In this document: positions 41,128 to 50,189 of the stretch, one piece after another
Layout: every line of letters begins with the position of its first letter
Position numbering within the stretch: the stretch's first letter is position 1
DNA from: DATGFB01 sp032160545
GTDB taxonomy: Bacteria; Actinomycetota; Actinomycetes; Mycobacteriales; Jatrophihabitantaceae
Assembly: GCA_032160545.1 (NCBI GenBank)
Contig: JAVHVN010000064.1
Span: forward strand, 1-64,000
Reading direction: 5' to 3'
DNA: 64,000 nucleotides
Made by a program: the position numbers and the translations under genes
The notes under the pieces: model-generated
Told to the model about the DNA's origin: nothing
The model's input: the letters and a program-made list of their open reading frames with translations, nothing else
The model's database searches: none

Positions 41128-42057
41128 GTGACGACAACGCCCGCCATCCGGATCGGCGCTGCCTTTCCCACGACCGAGATCTCACCGGACCGGGGGGCGG
41201 TTCGGGCATTCGTCGAGGCGGTGGGCGCCCTCGGCTTCGATCACATCTTGGCGTTGGACCACGTGCTGGGCGCCTACCCGCCCGCGCATCCAGACGGCCC
41301 AGCGTTGCAGCCGCTCGGGGACACCTCCGGCTGGGAGAACATCTATGACTACCGGACGCCCTTCCACGAGCCGCTCGTCCTGTTCGGGTTCGTCGCCGCA
41401 CTGACCGAGCTCGAGCTGTTCACCGGGGTGTTGATCCTGCCTCAGCGTCAAACCGCACTGGTCGCCAAGCAGGCGGCGCAGGTCGACATCCTCAGCGGCG
41501 GAAAGCTGCGTCTCGGCGTCGGCATCGGTTGGAACAACGTGGAGTACGACGGTCTCGGCAAGTCCTTCACCAACCGCGGCCGCCGCATCGAGGAGCAGGT
41601 GCGCCTGCTTCGGGAGCTCTGGACGAACGACGTCGTCAACTTTGAGGGCACGTACGAATCGGTGGTCGGCGCCGGCATTGCCCCCTTGCCAGTACAACGC
41701 CCCATCCCCGTCTGGATGGGCAGCGGCTACACCGGTCCGGCCCTGGAGCGCGCCGGTCGAATAGCCGACGGGTGGCTGGCCCAGCTGCGTCCGGGCCCTG
41801 AGTTCGACCAAGCGCTCGGGACGCTCTTCGCCGCGGCGACCAAAGCGGGGCGCAACCCGACCGACCTGGGCATCCATGGCGGCCTCAGCGCGGGCCGACC
41901 CGATCAGGAACGAATCGCCAAGCATGCGGCCGGATGGAAAACAAGCGGCGTCACGCACATCTCACTCAGCACGTCCAACGCTAGATTGCCAGACGTCGAC
42001 GCGCACGTTGCCGCGCTCGGCCACGCGATCGAGACCGTCCGCGGTGAGCTCGGCTGA
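41128..42057 (+). CDS. LLM-class F420-dependent oxidoreductase
   Basis: A 309-residue luciferase-family enzyme of the F420-dependent mycobacterial type (Rv-type TIGR03619-like). Features: ALGFDHILALDHVLG, LTGVLILPQRQTALVAKQAAQVDILSGGKLRLGVGIGWN, and IPVWMGSGYTGPALERAGRIADGW. The start is GTG at 41128. It follows the long LLM gene by 30 bases in the same direction, so the island has two monooxygenase-type enzymes of this superfamily side by side. Substrate unknown. Confidence 0.88.
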   Translation: MTTTPAIRIGAAFPTTEISPDRGAVRAFVEAVGALGFDHILALDHVLGAYPPAHPDGPALQPLGDTSGWENIYDYRTPFHEPLVLFGFVAALTELELFTGVLILPQRQTALVAKQAAQVDILSGGKLRLGVGIGWNNVEYDGLGKSFTNRGRRIEEQVRLLRELWTNDVVNFEGTYESVVGAGIAPLPVQRPIPVWMGSGYTGPALERAGRIADGWLAQLRPGPEFDQALGTLFAAATKAGRNPTDLGIHGGLSAGRPDQERIAKHAAGWKTSGVTHISLSTSNARLPDVDAHVAALGHAIETVRGELG

Positions 42058-42083
42058 CCTCGCTGCGTTGTCGTGGCCGCGGG

Positions 42084-43715
42084 TCAGTGCCCGGCCGGCG
42101 GCGACGCCTTGTACGCGTCGATCTTGATGTCGATCAGGACCGGCCCGGTGCGTGACGGCAGGGCCGCCAACGCGTGGTCGAGGTCGGCGGCATTGCGGAC
42201 CGTGTAGCCGGTGCCGCCGAGAGCATCGGCGACCGGGGCGAAGTCCGGCCAGTCGAACGTGGACATCACCGGGTCCATGTCGCGCATCGTGAACTGAATG
42301 TGCTCGGCGCCGTACGCCCCGTCGTTCAGCAATACCACGATCAGGTCGACGCCATGGCGTACGGCCGAGTTGAACTCGGCCACCCCATCCATCATGAACC
42401 CGCCATCACCGCAGATCAGCACGGTCGGACGGTCGGGGTTGCCGACGGCCGCGCCGACGGCCGTGCCCGTCCCCAGTCCGATCGACGCGAAGTTCATGGT
42501 CGTGATGAACGCACTGGGTTCCGGGACGCGCATTCCGGTGAAGGCCACTGAGAGGAACCGGCCGGCGTCGAGAACCACGTTGCGGTCGGCCGGAATCGCG
42601 GCGTCCAGGCGGGCTACGGCGGCGTGCATGTTCACCGTCCCCGGCGTGCTGTCCAGGTCGGGGATGGGCGGCCGCGCGGCCGGGCTCTGCAGGGCCGCCG
42701 CCAGCTCGGGCGAGGCGAACGACCGTGGCTCGATGTCGCCCTCGTCCAGCATGGCCATGATCTGCTCGAGGACGGTCGTCGAGTCGCCCACGATGGCCAC
42801 GTCGACCTTATAGCCGTACGCGAACGCGGTTGGGTCGGTGTCGATCTGCACCACCGCGCGATCCTTCAACAGCCCGCCGTCGACGGTCGTCCACTGGTTC
42901 AGGGAGGCACCGACCGCGATGATGCAGTCGCTGCGGGCAATGGTGTCGGCCGTGACCTCGTGCGACACCGTACCCATCACGCCGAGATCGAAGGTCTCAC
43001 CGCGAAAGAGGTCCTTGGCGCGCAACGTTGTTGCGACTGGCGCGCCCAGTCGGTCCGCGAACTTCAACAGCGCCGTGCGCGTAGCCGGCCGGCCGGCGCC
43101 GCGCCCGACCAGCAGGATCGGCCGTCGAGACGACGCGATGACGCCGACGGCCTGGTCGAGCACCTCCGGCTCGGCCGCGATCGCCTGTCGCGCAAACGAG
43201 AGGTTCGGTGCCACCAACGGCACGTCGGCCTCGGCCCACTGGAAGTCGGCGGGGACGTTGAGCACGACCGGCATCCGCCGCTGCAGGGCGGTACGGGCCG
43301 CGCGGCCGAGGTCGTCGATGAACGTCCGGATCGAGTAGACCTGCTCGAAGATCGCGCCGGATGCCGAGACGACCTCCTGCTGGTTGATGCCCTGGATGTG
43401 TTCACGGCTGGACGCAGGGGTGTCGCCGGCGATCACCAGCGTCGCGCTGCGCGACCGCACCGCTTCGACCAGCGCCGTCACGGTGTTGGTCAGGCCCGGC
43501 CCGTGGGTGACGGTAGCCACGCCGAGTCGGCCGGTGATGTTGGCGTACCCGTTGGCGGCGAGGACGGCTCCGCCCTCGTTGGCCATCGACAGGAACCGCC
43601 CGCCGCCGTGTTGGCGGTAGCTGTCCATCAGGAAAAGATTTCCATCGCCGAGCACGCCGAAAACCGTGTCGGTTACCTGTCCGAGCGTGCGACCGAACGC
43701 TTCGTGAAAGAGCAT
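42084..43715 (-). CDS. Thiamine-diphosphate enzyme, acetolactate synthase/benzoylformate decarboxylase-like
   Basis: A 543-residue TPP-dependent enzyme with the three standard domains. The activating Glu is in SMANEGGAVLAANGY (about residue 47), VTHGPGLTN lies in the PYR domain, the central domain has ILLVGRGAG and VMGTVSHEVTAD, and the PP domain holds the GDG...N diphosphate/Mg motif (CGDGGFMMDGVAEF, then VVLLNDGAYGAEH). Candidates are acetolactate synthase-like, decarboxylase or 2-hydroxyacyl-CoA lyase. Its place beside an alcohol dehydrogenase and CoA enzymes favours decarboxylation or C-C cleavage of a 2-keto or 2-hydroxy acid. Confidence 0.88.
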   Translation of the reverse strand: MLFHEAFGRTLGQVTDTVFGVLGDGNLFLMDSYRQHGGGRFLSMANEGGAVLAANGYANITGRLGVATVTHGPGLTNTVTALVEAVRSRSATLVIAGDTPASSREHIQGINQQEVVSASGAIFEQVYSIRTFIDDLGRAARTALQRRMPVVLNVPADFQWAEADVPLVAPNLSFARQAIAAEPEVLDQAVGVIASSRRPILLVGRGAGRPATRTALLKFADRLGAPVATTLRAKDLFRGETFDLGVMGTVSHEVTADTIARSDCIIAVGASLNQWTTVDGGLLKDRAVVQIDTDPTAFAYGYKVDVAIVGDSTTVLEQIMAMLDEGDIEPRSFASPELAAALQSPAARPPIPDLDSTPGTVNMHAAVARLDAAIPADRNVVLDAGRFLSVAFTGMRVPEPSAFITTMNFASIGLGTGTAVGAAVGNPDRPTVLICGDGGFMMDGVAEFNSAVRHGVDLIVVLLNDGAYGAEHIQFTMRDMDPVMSTFDWPDFAPVADALGGTGYTVRNAADLDHALAALPSRTGPVLIDIKIDAYKASPPAGH

Positions 43716-43736
43716 CGAAATCCAGCTCGTTTCGGG

Positions 43737-44747
43737 TTAAGGAACGAGAACAGCGCGGCCCAGAAGGCGTCCGGCCTTCAGGTCGGCGAATGCCTCTTCG
43801 TATCCATCCAATGGGTAGGTCCGATTGTGCAAGGTGACGAGTCCGTCGACGGTGAGCTGCACGAGGTCGACTAGGTCGAGATACGTGCCGACCTGACACC
43901 CGGCGATGCGTTTCTCGCCTCCGACCAGGTAACCGGTCGGCAGTTCGATGGTCCCGCCGTACCCGACGACATAGTGGGTACCTTCCTGGCCGAGTATCGC
44001 TCCCGCGTCCTTCTCCGCGCCACCCTCACCGACGAAGTCCAGCACGACCGTCGCCCCGCCATTGGTGATCTCGACGACCTTCTCGACCTGCGTCCCGTCG
44101 GACCGGACGACGTGGTCGGCCCCGAGTTCTGTGGCCAGGTCCAGCGACGTCTCGCGAGGATCGACGGCGATCACCCGGGCCGGCGTCATGGCCTTCAGGC
44201 ACTGGATGGCGATGTGCCCCAGGCCGCCGACCCCGAGCACCACGACCGACGTGCCCGGACCAAGCGCCGGCACCGCCTTCTTGACCGCGTGAAAGGCCGT
44301 CAGGCCGGCATCGGCGTGCGCGGCAATGTCCGCCGGCGCCACACCGGCTGGCAACGGCACGACCGCGCGCGCACTCGTCTTGAGGAACTCGGCCATGCCG
44401 CCGGGTGCGGTGAGACCGGGGAAGACGTAGTCACGGCAGAACATGTCGGCGCCGGCCCGGCAGGCGCGGCAGAAGCCACAGGTGATGAACGGGTGCATGA
44501 GCACCGCCTCACCGACGGCGACGTTCGACACGGCCGAGCCGACCTCACTGACCCAGCCCGCGTTCTCGTGACCGAGGATCAACGGCAGCGGCAGCTCCAT
44601 CTGGCCGTCGGTGATGTGGATATCGGTCCGGCACAAGCCGGCGCCGCCGATCCGCACGATGACGTCCCACGGGCCGGTGATCGTCGGCTCCGGCACGTTG
44701 TCGAGACGCGGCGCTCCACCCGGCGTCGAGAATTGAACCGCCTTCAT
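43737..44747 (-). CDS. Zinc-dependent alcohol dehydrogenase
   Basis: A 336-residue medium-chain dehydrogenase. The catalytic zinc Cys is in GAGLCRTDIH with the His-Glu in LGHENAG; four structural-zinc Cys are in ITCGFCRACRAGADMFC. The NAD loop is VLGVGGLGHIAIQ, with Asp in AVDPRETS favouring NAD+. It oxidises an alcohol to an aldehyde or ketone. ATG start; it lies 21 bases before the TPP-enzyme gene and 40 bases after the PEBP gene, so the three appear to form one unit. Confidence 0.92.
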   Translation of the reverse strand: MKAVQFSTPGGAPRLDNVPEPTITGPWDVIVRIGGAGLCRTDIHITDGQMELPLPLILGHENAGWVSEVGSAVSNVAVGEAVLMHPFITCGFCRACRAGADMFCRDYVFPGLTAPGGMAEFLKTSARAVVPLPAGVAPADIAAHADAGLTAFHAVKKAVPALGPGTSVVVLGVGGLGHIAIQCLKAMTPARVIAVDPRETSLDLATELGADHVVRSDGTQVEKVVEITNGGATVVLDFVGEGGAEKDAGAILGQEGTHYVVGYGGTIELPTGYLVGGEKRIAGCQVGTYLDLVDLVQLTVDGLVTLHNRTYPLDGYEEAFADLKAGRLLGRAVLVP

Positions 44748-44787
44748 CTAGCCAACCCAGCTCCCGCTCGTCGAGGCAGACCCACTC

Positions 44788-45255
44788 CTACTCGTTTGAA
44801 TACGTACCGACGATCCGCGCCTGGTTGATGACATCCGGATCGATCTTGGCCTTCAAGTCCGTGAAACTCAGGCCCGGCTCGAGTTCGAGATTGTTGCCGA
44901 TCGCGTAGACATGGAAGTGATAAAAGTGGGTGCCGCTGCCAGGAGGAGGAGACGCCGGGATCCAGCCAGGCTGACCCATACCGTTGACACCCTGCGTGTA
45001 GTCGCCGCCACCGCCTTCGGGCACCTCACGTACGTCCGCCGGAATGCCATAGATAACCCAGTGCGTGAAGCCGTCGATCACCGGCGCGTCCATGTCGTTG
45101 CAGACCACGGCGAACGATGTCGTTCCCTCCGGAACCTCGGACCAGGAGATCTGCGGCGACGTGCCAGCGCCGTTGTTGGAATGGGCATCAGGCAACCGCT
45201 CACCGTGCTCGAAAGCGCTGCTCGATGCGCTCAAGCTGCCACCGTTCCACTTCAT
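44788..45255 (-). CDS. YbhB/YbcL-type phosphatidylethanolamine-binding (PEBP) protein
   Basis: A 155-residue PEBP-fold protein. Conserved ligand-pocket segments are present: TSPQISWSEVPEGTTSFAVVCNDMDAP, THWVIYGIP, and HFYHFHVYAI. No signal peptide. Function in bacteria is uncertain (small-ligand or phospholipid binding). I start at the ATG at 45255, with GGGGAGCAGCAG upstream; the longer reading is not conserved. An island operator motif lies about 108 bases upstream. Confidence 0.88.
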   Translation of the reverse strand: MKWNGGSLSASSSAFEHGERLPDAHSNNGAGTSPQISWSEVPEGTTSFAVVCNDMDAPVIDGFTHWVIYGIPADVREVPEGGGGDYTQGVNGMGQPGWIPASPPPGSGTHFYHFHVYAIGNNLELEPGLSFTDLKAKIDPDVINQARIVGTYSNE

Positions 45256-45360
45256 CTGCTGCTCCCCACGTCGTTTCAGAATAGGTAGATTGCGTGCGAC
45301 CACGGGGCCTGACTGAACACCGCAGTGCGCACAGGCCGACCGAGAAAAAATTCAATCCGG

Positions 45361-45377
45361 TTATGATTAAATCATAG
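45361..45377. promoter_or_regulatory. Island operator motif, copy b (before PEBP-led unit)
   Basis: TTATGATTAAATCATAG. ATGAT (45363-45367), spacer TAA, ATCAT (45371-45375). The full core TATGATT-A-AATCATA is a nearly perfect palindrome about a central base. It lies between the enoyl-CoA hydratase stop and the PEBP gene, upstream of the PEBP gene, in unusually A/T-rich sequence. Confidence 0.6.
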
Positions 45378-45381
45378 CCCG

Positions 45382-46299
45382 CTAGGGGGTCGTTGCCAAC
45401 GGATCGGCCACCGATTTGTTCAGGGGAACGATCGGCGGCGCCTCGTTCCAAGCGGGGACACCGTGCTCGGGCTTACCGACCGGGTAGTGGTCGTCGTTCA
45501 ACTCGGCCCAGTGCGAGTGATTCAACTGGTGCATGGTGAAACACGCGTTCAAAGCGTTGTAGAACCCCATGTTGTCCACCGTCTGGTTCACCGACTCCTT
45601 TATCAACAGGGCCGCCATTGTCGGGGGCTTGGCCAGCCGGCGCGCGAACTCGACAGTCCGATCTTCGAGCTCGTCCCTCGGGAAGACCTTGCTGACCATG
45701 CCGAGCCGGTAGGCCTCGTCGACGTCCAGCGAATCGCCGGTCAGCATCAGCTCCTTGGTGCGACGCGGGCCCAACTCCCATGGATGGGCGAAGTACTCCA
45801 CGCCACACATACCCAACCGGGTGCCGACGACGTCGGCGAAGGTGGTGTCATCGGCGGCGACGATCAGGTCGCACGCCCACATGATCATGAGGCCGGCCGA
45901 CAACACGGTGCCCTGCACCTGGGCCACCGTGATTTTGCGCAGATTGCGCCACCGCAGCGTGTTTTCGAAGAAGTAGTGCCATTCCTGGAGCATGCGCTTC
46001 TCGGCGCCGACGCGAGTGCCGCCATTGATCAACATCGTGGGGTGCTGGTCCGGGCCGGGGGCCATCTCGGCCATCAGCTCCTTCGAGCCGAGGTCATGGC
46101 CGGACGAGAAGACCGGGCCGACGCCACCGAGGATGACCACGCGCACCTTGTCGTCGGCTTCAGCGGCCATGAACGCGTCATTGAGTTCGACGAGCAGGCC
46201 GCGATGCTGGGCGTTGCGCGTGCGTGGGCGATTCAGCATGATCCGGGCGATCAGGCCGTCGTCGAGCGTTTCGTAGGTGATGTACCGGTAGTCAGCCAC
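45382..46299 (-). CDS. Enoyl-CoA hydratase/isomerase family protein
   Basis: A 305-residue crotonase-fold protein. The oxyanion-hole segments are PVFSSGHDLG (about residue 62-71) and VQGTVLSAGLMIMWACDLIVAAD. The helical region follows the usual order; the C-terminal 40 residues (HGVPAWNEAPPIVPLNKS) are an extension. Typical of hydration or ring-cleavage steps in acyl-CoA degradation; the exact reaction is not readable. The GTG start lies 20 bases after the acyl-CoA synthetase stop. Confidence 0.88.
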   Translation of the reverse strand: MADYRYITYETLDDGLIARIMLNRPRTRNAQHRGLLVELNDAFMAAEADDKVRVVILGGVGPVFSSGHDLGSKELMAEMAPGPDQHPTMLINGGTRVGAEKRMLQEWHYFFENTLRWRNLRKITVAQVQGTVLSAGLMIMWACDLIVAADDTTFADVVGTRLGMCGVEYFAHPWELGPRRTKELMLTGDSLDVDEAYRLGMVSKVFPRDELEDRTVEFARRLAKPPTMAALLIKESVNQTVDNMGFYNALNACFTMHQLNHSHWAELNDDHYPVGKPEHGVPAWNEAPPIVPLNKSVADPLATTP

Positions 46300-46319
46300 G
46301 TGAACACATCCTTCAAGAT

Positions 46320-48410
46320 CTAGGGTTCGATGAGGAGCAACGCGTCGACCGCCTGGTAGCCGCCCGGACCGTAGACCAGCGGGTTGATGTCGAGGCTGGC
46401 GATCCAGTCCTTGCCTCCGGCGGCCAGTCGACCGGCCGCCCGCACGATGGCGGCCAGTCCGTCCAGATCCCAGGCCGGCCGCCCCCGAAAGCCGTGCATG
46501 AGCTTCATGTCGGCGAATTCGTCGATCAAGGATCGGGCCTCGTCCAAGCCGAACGGCGCCATCCGTCCGCTCACCCGATTCAGCGCCTCGACGAAGATGC
46601 CACCCGGCCCGAAGACAACGAGGGGGCCGAGTTCGGACTGCCCCTGGATGCCCAGCAGCGTCTCGCCGATGATCTCGAGCATCGGTTGGACGGCGACCGC
46701 GGGTGACAGGCCGTCCGCCGCCGCGATCGCGCGCAGGTCGCTAATCGCGGCGGCCAAACCGGCCTGGTCGACCCTGAGGCGGACGCCGTCGTGCTCGGTG
46801 CGGTGTGCGACGTCGGCGAGCTTGACGACGTACGGGCCAGAGAACCCCGGGCGGACCGAGGATGCGTCGGTCTCGGCCGCGACCAGGTGATAGGGCGCTA
46901 CCGGAATGCCGTGCTCGGCCAGCAGGTCCATGGACGCGCCGAACGGCAGCATGAGCCCTTCGGGTTGCGGAATCGGGGTCGAGGTTGGGCGGCCAATAGC
47001 CGGCTCGGTGGCGACCACCTCGCACGGGTGATCGCGATACGCCACGAACCGTCCCAACGTGGCCAGGCCCCGCAGCGTCCCGCGCAGACCGCGGCCGCGA
47101 ACCAGCGACCCGCCCAGGTGATCGGTGATCCATTCGCCCGGCACCCCGGAGCAGTTCGCGATCACGCAGGGCTTGTCGACCTTGGCCGCGGCCAGTGCGA
47201 AGGCGTCGATCATCGGCGCCGATGCGCTGTCCTCATCGGCGACCGGGTGGACCACCAGGATCGCGTCGAGGTCGGGGTCGGTGGCGTATTTCTCGATGAT
47301 CTCGGGCCAGAGCTGGGCGCCGAAACCGGTCGCGTCGAGCGGGTTGGGCACCGTCACTCCGGGGAGGTTGGCCGTGACCCACTCCCGGTAGCCGTCCAGC
47401 GGCGGGATGTTGATGCCCTCCGCGATAGCCAGATCCATGCTCATCGATGCGTAGCCCCCGCTGATGGTGACGACGCCCAGGGATGAGACCGGCGTCCAGC
47501 GCGGCGAGGCCAACTGGTCGGCCAGGGCCAGCCGGTCGACGAGTTCGTCCGGGTCATAGGCCAACGCCACGCCGGCCTGGCGCAGGGCGACGTCGTACAC
47601 CCAGTCATCACCGGTCAACGCTCCGGTGTGGGAGGCCGCCAGCCGTTGCGAGCGTTCGTTGCGCGCGAGCTTGAGGGCGACGATCGGCTTGCCGGCCGCC
47701 GTTGCCCGTGCGACCGCGGCGAAGAAGGCTTGGGGCCGGCGGATCTTCTCGATCACAAGTCCGATCGAGGTCGTCTCCGGATCGTCGACGAGGTAGTCGA
47801 CGTAGTCGGCCAGATCGGTGATCGCCTCGTTGCCGGAGGACACCAGGATGTTCGTGCCGCAGTCCGGATAGTCCCAGGCTGACATCGCTATTCCGCTGGT
47901 GATCGCGCCGCTCTGTGAAATGACCGAGATACCGCCGGGCCGACGCTTGTGCCGGTTGGCCACGCTCAGGCTGATCCGGTGGCGCACGTTGATGTAGCCC
48001 AGCCCGTTCGGCCCGATGATCGGCATCGCGGCGTCGCCGGCCGCGGTCCTGATCCGCGCCTGCATCGCCTCGCCGCCCGTATCGAGTTCGGCGAATCCGC
48101 TCGCCACCAGGACCATGCCGCCGATGTCGAGGCCGACGGCCTCCTCAACCAGCTCGGTCGTGCGCTCGGCCGACATGAAGCTCATGACGGCGTCGATCGG
48201 CCGGTCCAGTGACGTCAGGCTGGGTACGGTGGGTCGACCGGCGACTGACTCGTGACGAGGGTTGACCATGAAGATCTCGGCGTCGCTGTCGAACGTCGGC
48301 GAGATGGTCTCGAGAAAGTACGAATTGTCGCTCAGGCCGACGAACGCGATGGACGACGGCTTCAGAAGCCGGTCCAGGGCCCCCGATGCGCAGGAGCGTG
48401 TTTCGGCCAT
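46320..48410 (-). CDS. ADP-forming acyl-CoA synthetase (acetate-CoA ligase family)
   Basis: A 696-residue NDP-forming acyl-CoA synthetase with alpha- and beta-parts fused. The N-terminal CoA-binding Rossmann fold (SSIAFVGLSDNS, IGPNGLGYIN) is followed by the ligase domain, with the phosphorylated His in AASHTGALTG, and then the C-terminal ATP-grasp domain from about residue 475. It would activate a carboxylic acid as its CoA thioester using ATP to ADP. I use the ATG at 48410; a GTG at 48425 is possible. In an island like this it is the likely entry step. Confidence 0.88.
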   Translation of the reverse strand: MAETRSCASGALDRLLKPSSIAFVGLSDNSYFLETISPTFDSDAEIFMVNPRHESVAGRPTVPSLTSLDRPIDAVMSFMSAERTTELVEEAVGLDIGGMVLVASGFAELDTGGEAMQARIRTAAGDAAMPIIGPNGLGYINVRHRISLSVANRHKRRPGGISVISQSGAITSGIAMSAWDYPDCGTNILVSSGNEAITDLADYVDYLVDDPETTSIGLVIEKIRRPQAFFAAVARATAAGKPIVALKLARNERSQRLAASHTGALTGDDWVYDVALRQAGVALAYDPDELVDRLALADQLASPRWTPVSSLGVVTISGGYASMSMDLAIAEGINIPPLDGYREWVTANLPGVTVPNPLDATGFGAQLWPEIIEKYATDPDLDAILVVHPVADEDSASAPMIDAFALAAAKVDKPCVIANCSGVPGEWITDHLGGSLVRGRGLRGTLRGLATLGRFVAYRDHPCEVVATEPAIGRPTSTPIPQPEGLMLPFGASMDLLAEHGIPVAPYHLVAAETDASSVRPGFSGPYVVKLADVAHRTEHDGVRLRVDQAGLAAAISDLRAIAAADGLSPAVAVQPMLEIIGETLLGIQGQSELGPLVVFGPGGIFVEALNRVSGRMAPFGLDEARSLIDEFADMKLMHGFRGRPAWDLDGLAAIVRAAGRLAAGGKDWIASLDINPLVYGPGGYQAVDALLLIEP

Positions 48411-48585
48411 GACGCCGGACCTCACCCTTCACCGATTAGTTCACCCGTCGCCACGATGGCCCCGAGGGGTTCTCCTTCGACACCGACCAGAAGCAGCGCG
48501 GTTTGTGGCCGACATTGCTCTGGCCGGGCACGTCGATGTGCCCGGCCAGAACGATGTGCACGTCTGACGATGCGACGCGCGAAGG

Positions 48586-49986
48586 CTACTTCGCGTATTT
48601 CGCCAGGTGCTGGTCGAGTACCTGGTGCCAGACCACGATCATCTTCTCGAGGTCGGGCGCGATCCGCTGGTACTTGTGGCCGCGGGTGCGGATACCGGTC
48701 TGCATCCGCTCGATGTTGGACGAGTCCTGCTGCAGGAACCACAGGTCATCCCACAGCGGCGCGTCGTCGGCCGCAATCTGCGGCCGGGTCACGGGGGTGC
48801 CCTCCGGCGGGATCTCCAGCGCCCAGAAGTCGAAGATGCACTTGTTCGGATCGGTCGGGTGCGGCCGCGAGCGGTAGGTCATCGAGCAGCCCAGGGACAC
48901 GATCCCGGTGCAGTTCGGGAACGCCGTCCAGTGACCGGTCATTTCCGGGTCCGGCGGCGGGATGACCACATTGCGTTCGGCTGCGTCCTCATAAACGCGC
49001 CGCAGGAACTCCTCGAAGAACTGGTCGTGCGGAACCGCGTCGATCACCTCTTCGGCGATCTCGGTCTGCCGTGCGTTCGTCACCGACCGCGAGCCCTGCC
49101 ACATCGTCTTCAGCGTGGCCACGAACCCGATCGGGTGCGACTGGCCGATCGGGCCCTCCTTCTCGGGGTCGGGCTCCTCGACCTGGGTTGGCGTCGTGGT
49201 CCACTCGTGCTCCTCGACCGTCTCCATCGAGGCCGCCATCCAGCTGTGACCCTGATCCGGGACGGACGCGTAGCCGCCGAGCGGCGGGTAGTCGTCGTCG
49301 CGCTGGAACAGCGCCAACTCGGGGTGGGTCTGCATCACGTGATAGGCCTCGAAGAAGGCTTCCTGCGCGATCTTCCAGTTCGCCGCGAACTCGATCTGGT
49401 GCCACCACTTGACGTGCATCCGCTCGAAGCAGTGTGGGTCGAGGGCCTTCTCGACGCCGTGCCAGTTCTCCTCGAACGGGATCGCGTCCGGGTCGAAGTT
49501 GACCCAGACGAATCCCCACTTGAGACCCACTGCGACCTCGGGCAGATCGACCTCGGCCCGCTCGACCGTGTCGGGGCGGAAACCCTGCTTCGTGTAGACG
49601 TAGGAGTTCGAGCCGTCCAGGTTCCAGCGCCATCCGTGGAACGGGCACACCACCTGGCCGGCGCGGAACGTCCCCGTCCCGCAGGCGAGCGCGGTACCCC
49701 GGTGCCGGCAGGCGTTGTAGAACCCCTTGACCGTCCCGTCCTCCTGCCGGATCAGCATCACGGACTGGTCGAGGATCCGGTATTCGGTGAAGTCACCCGG
49801 ATTCGGAATCTCGGTGCCGTGGCAGGCGAACTGCCACACGTGCATCCAGACCTCTTTCTCGGCCTCGAAGAAGGTCTCGTCGTAGTACCGCTCCGAGGGC
49901 AGGAGCACCCGGTCCGTTACCCGGAATCGAACATCGGACGTGTCATAGCCGGCGATCGCAGTCGGCCGTTCGCTCAGTTGCGTCAT
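48586..49986 (-). CDS. Rieske aromatic ring-hydroxylating oxygenase, alpha subunit
   Basis: A 466-residue Rieske non-heme iron oxygenase alpha subunit. The [2Fe-2S] ligands are in CRHRGTALACGTGTFRAGQVVCPFHGW. The mononuclear iron site is EAFFEAYHVMQTH (two His, with a later Asp) following NWKIAQ, and the C-terminal domain has GHWTAFPNCTGIV. A beta subunit is not in the window, so it is probably an alpha3-type hydroxylase. An adrenodoxin-type ferredoxin gene lies 5 kb away on the other side of the transporter. ATG at 49986. Confidence 0.92.
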   Translation of the reverse strand: MTQLSERPTAIAGYDTSDVRFRVTDRVLLPSERYYDETFFEAEKEVWMHVWQFACHGTEIPNPGDFTEYRILDQSVMLIRQEDGTVKGFYNACRHRGTALACGTGTFRAGQVVCPFHGWRWNLDGSNSYVYTKQGFRPDTVERAEVDLPEVAVGLKWGFVWVNFDPDAIPFEENWHGVEKALDPHCFERMHVKWWHQIEFAANWKIAQEAFFEAYHVMQTHPELALFQRDDDYPPLGGYASVPDQGHSWMAASMETVEEHEWTTTPTQVEEPDPEKEGPIGQSHPIGFVATLKTMWQGSRSVTNARQTEIAEEVIDAVPHDQFFEEFLRRVYEDAAERNVVIPPPDPEMTGHWTAFPNCTGIVSLGCSMTYRSRPHPTDPNKCIFDFWALEIPPEGTPVTRPQIAADDAPLWDDLWFLQQDSSNIERMQTGIRTRGHKYQRIAPDLEKMIVVWHQVLDQHLAKYAK

Positions 49987-50189
49987 CTGCTTCCATTCTC
50001 CAGCGGCAGCGCCCAACATCCCGTCGACGGGCTTGAGGCCAATCATCCGCCCGCTCGGCGAAGTGTCAATACTTTACGACTAACATTCAACAATAGAACT
50101 TATGAAGTGTTAGGCCGGACGGGACGACGGCGCGCCGTGGTGTGCGCTCGCGGTGGCGAGGCTCAACGGTGACATGCCATGATCGGGCG
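49987..50189. promoter_or_regulatory. Divergent promoter region before the Rieske oxygenase gene
   Basis: A 203-base, A/T-rich gap between divergent genes. ACTAACATT (50079-50087) also occurs ahead of the acyl-CoA dehydrogenase pair (55602-55610), and TGTTAG at 50108-50113 is complementary to the CTAACA inside the first copy, so a second regulator site is possible. The ATSAT-N3-ATSAT island operator is not present here. Confidence 0.4.
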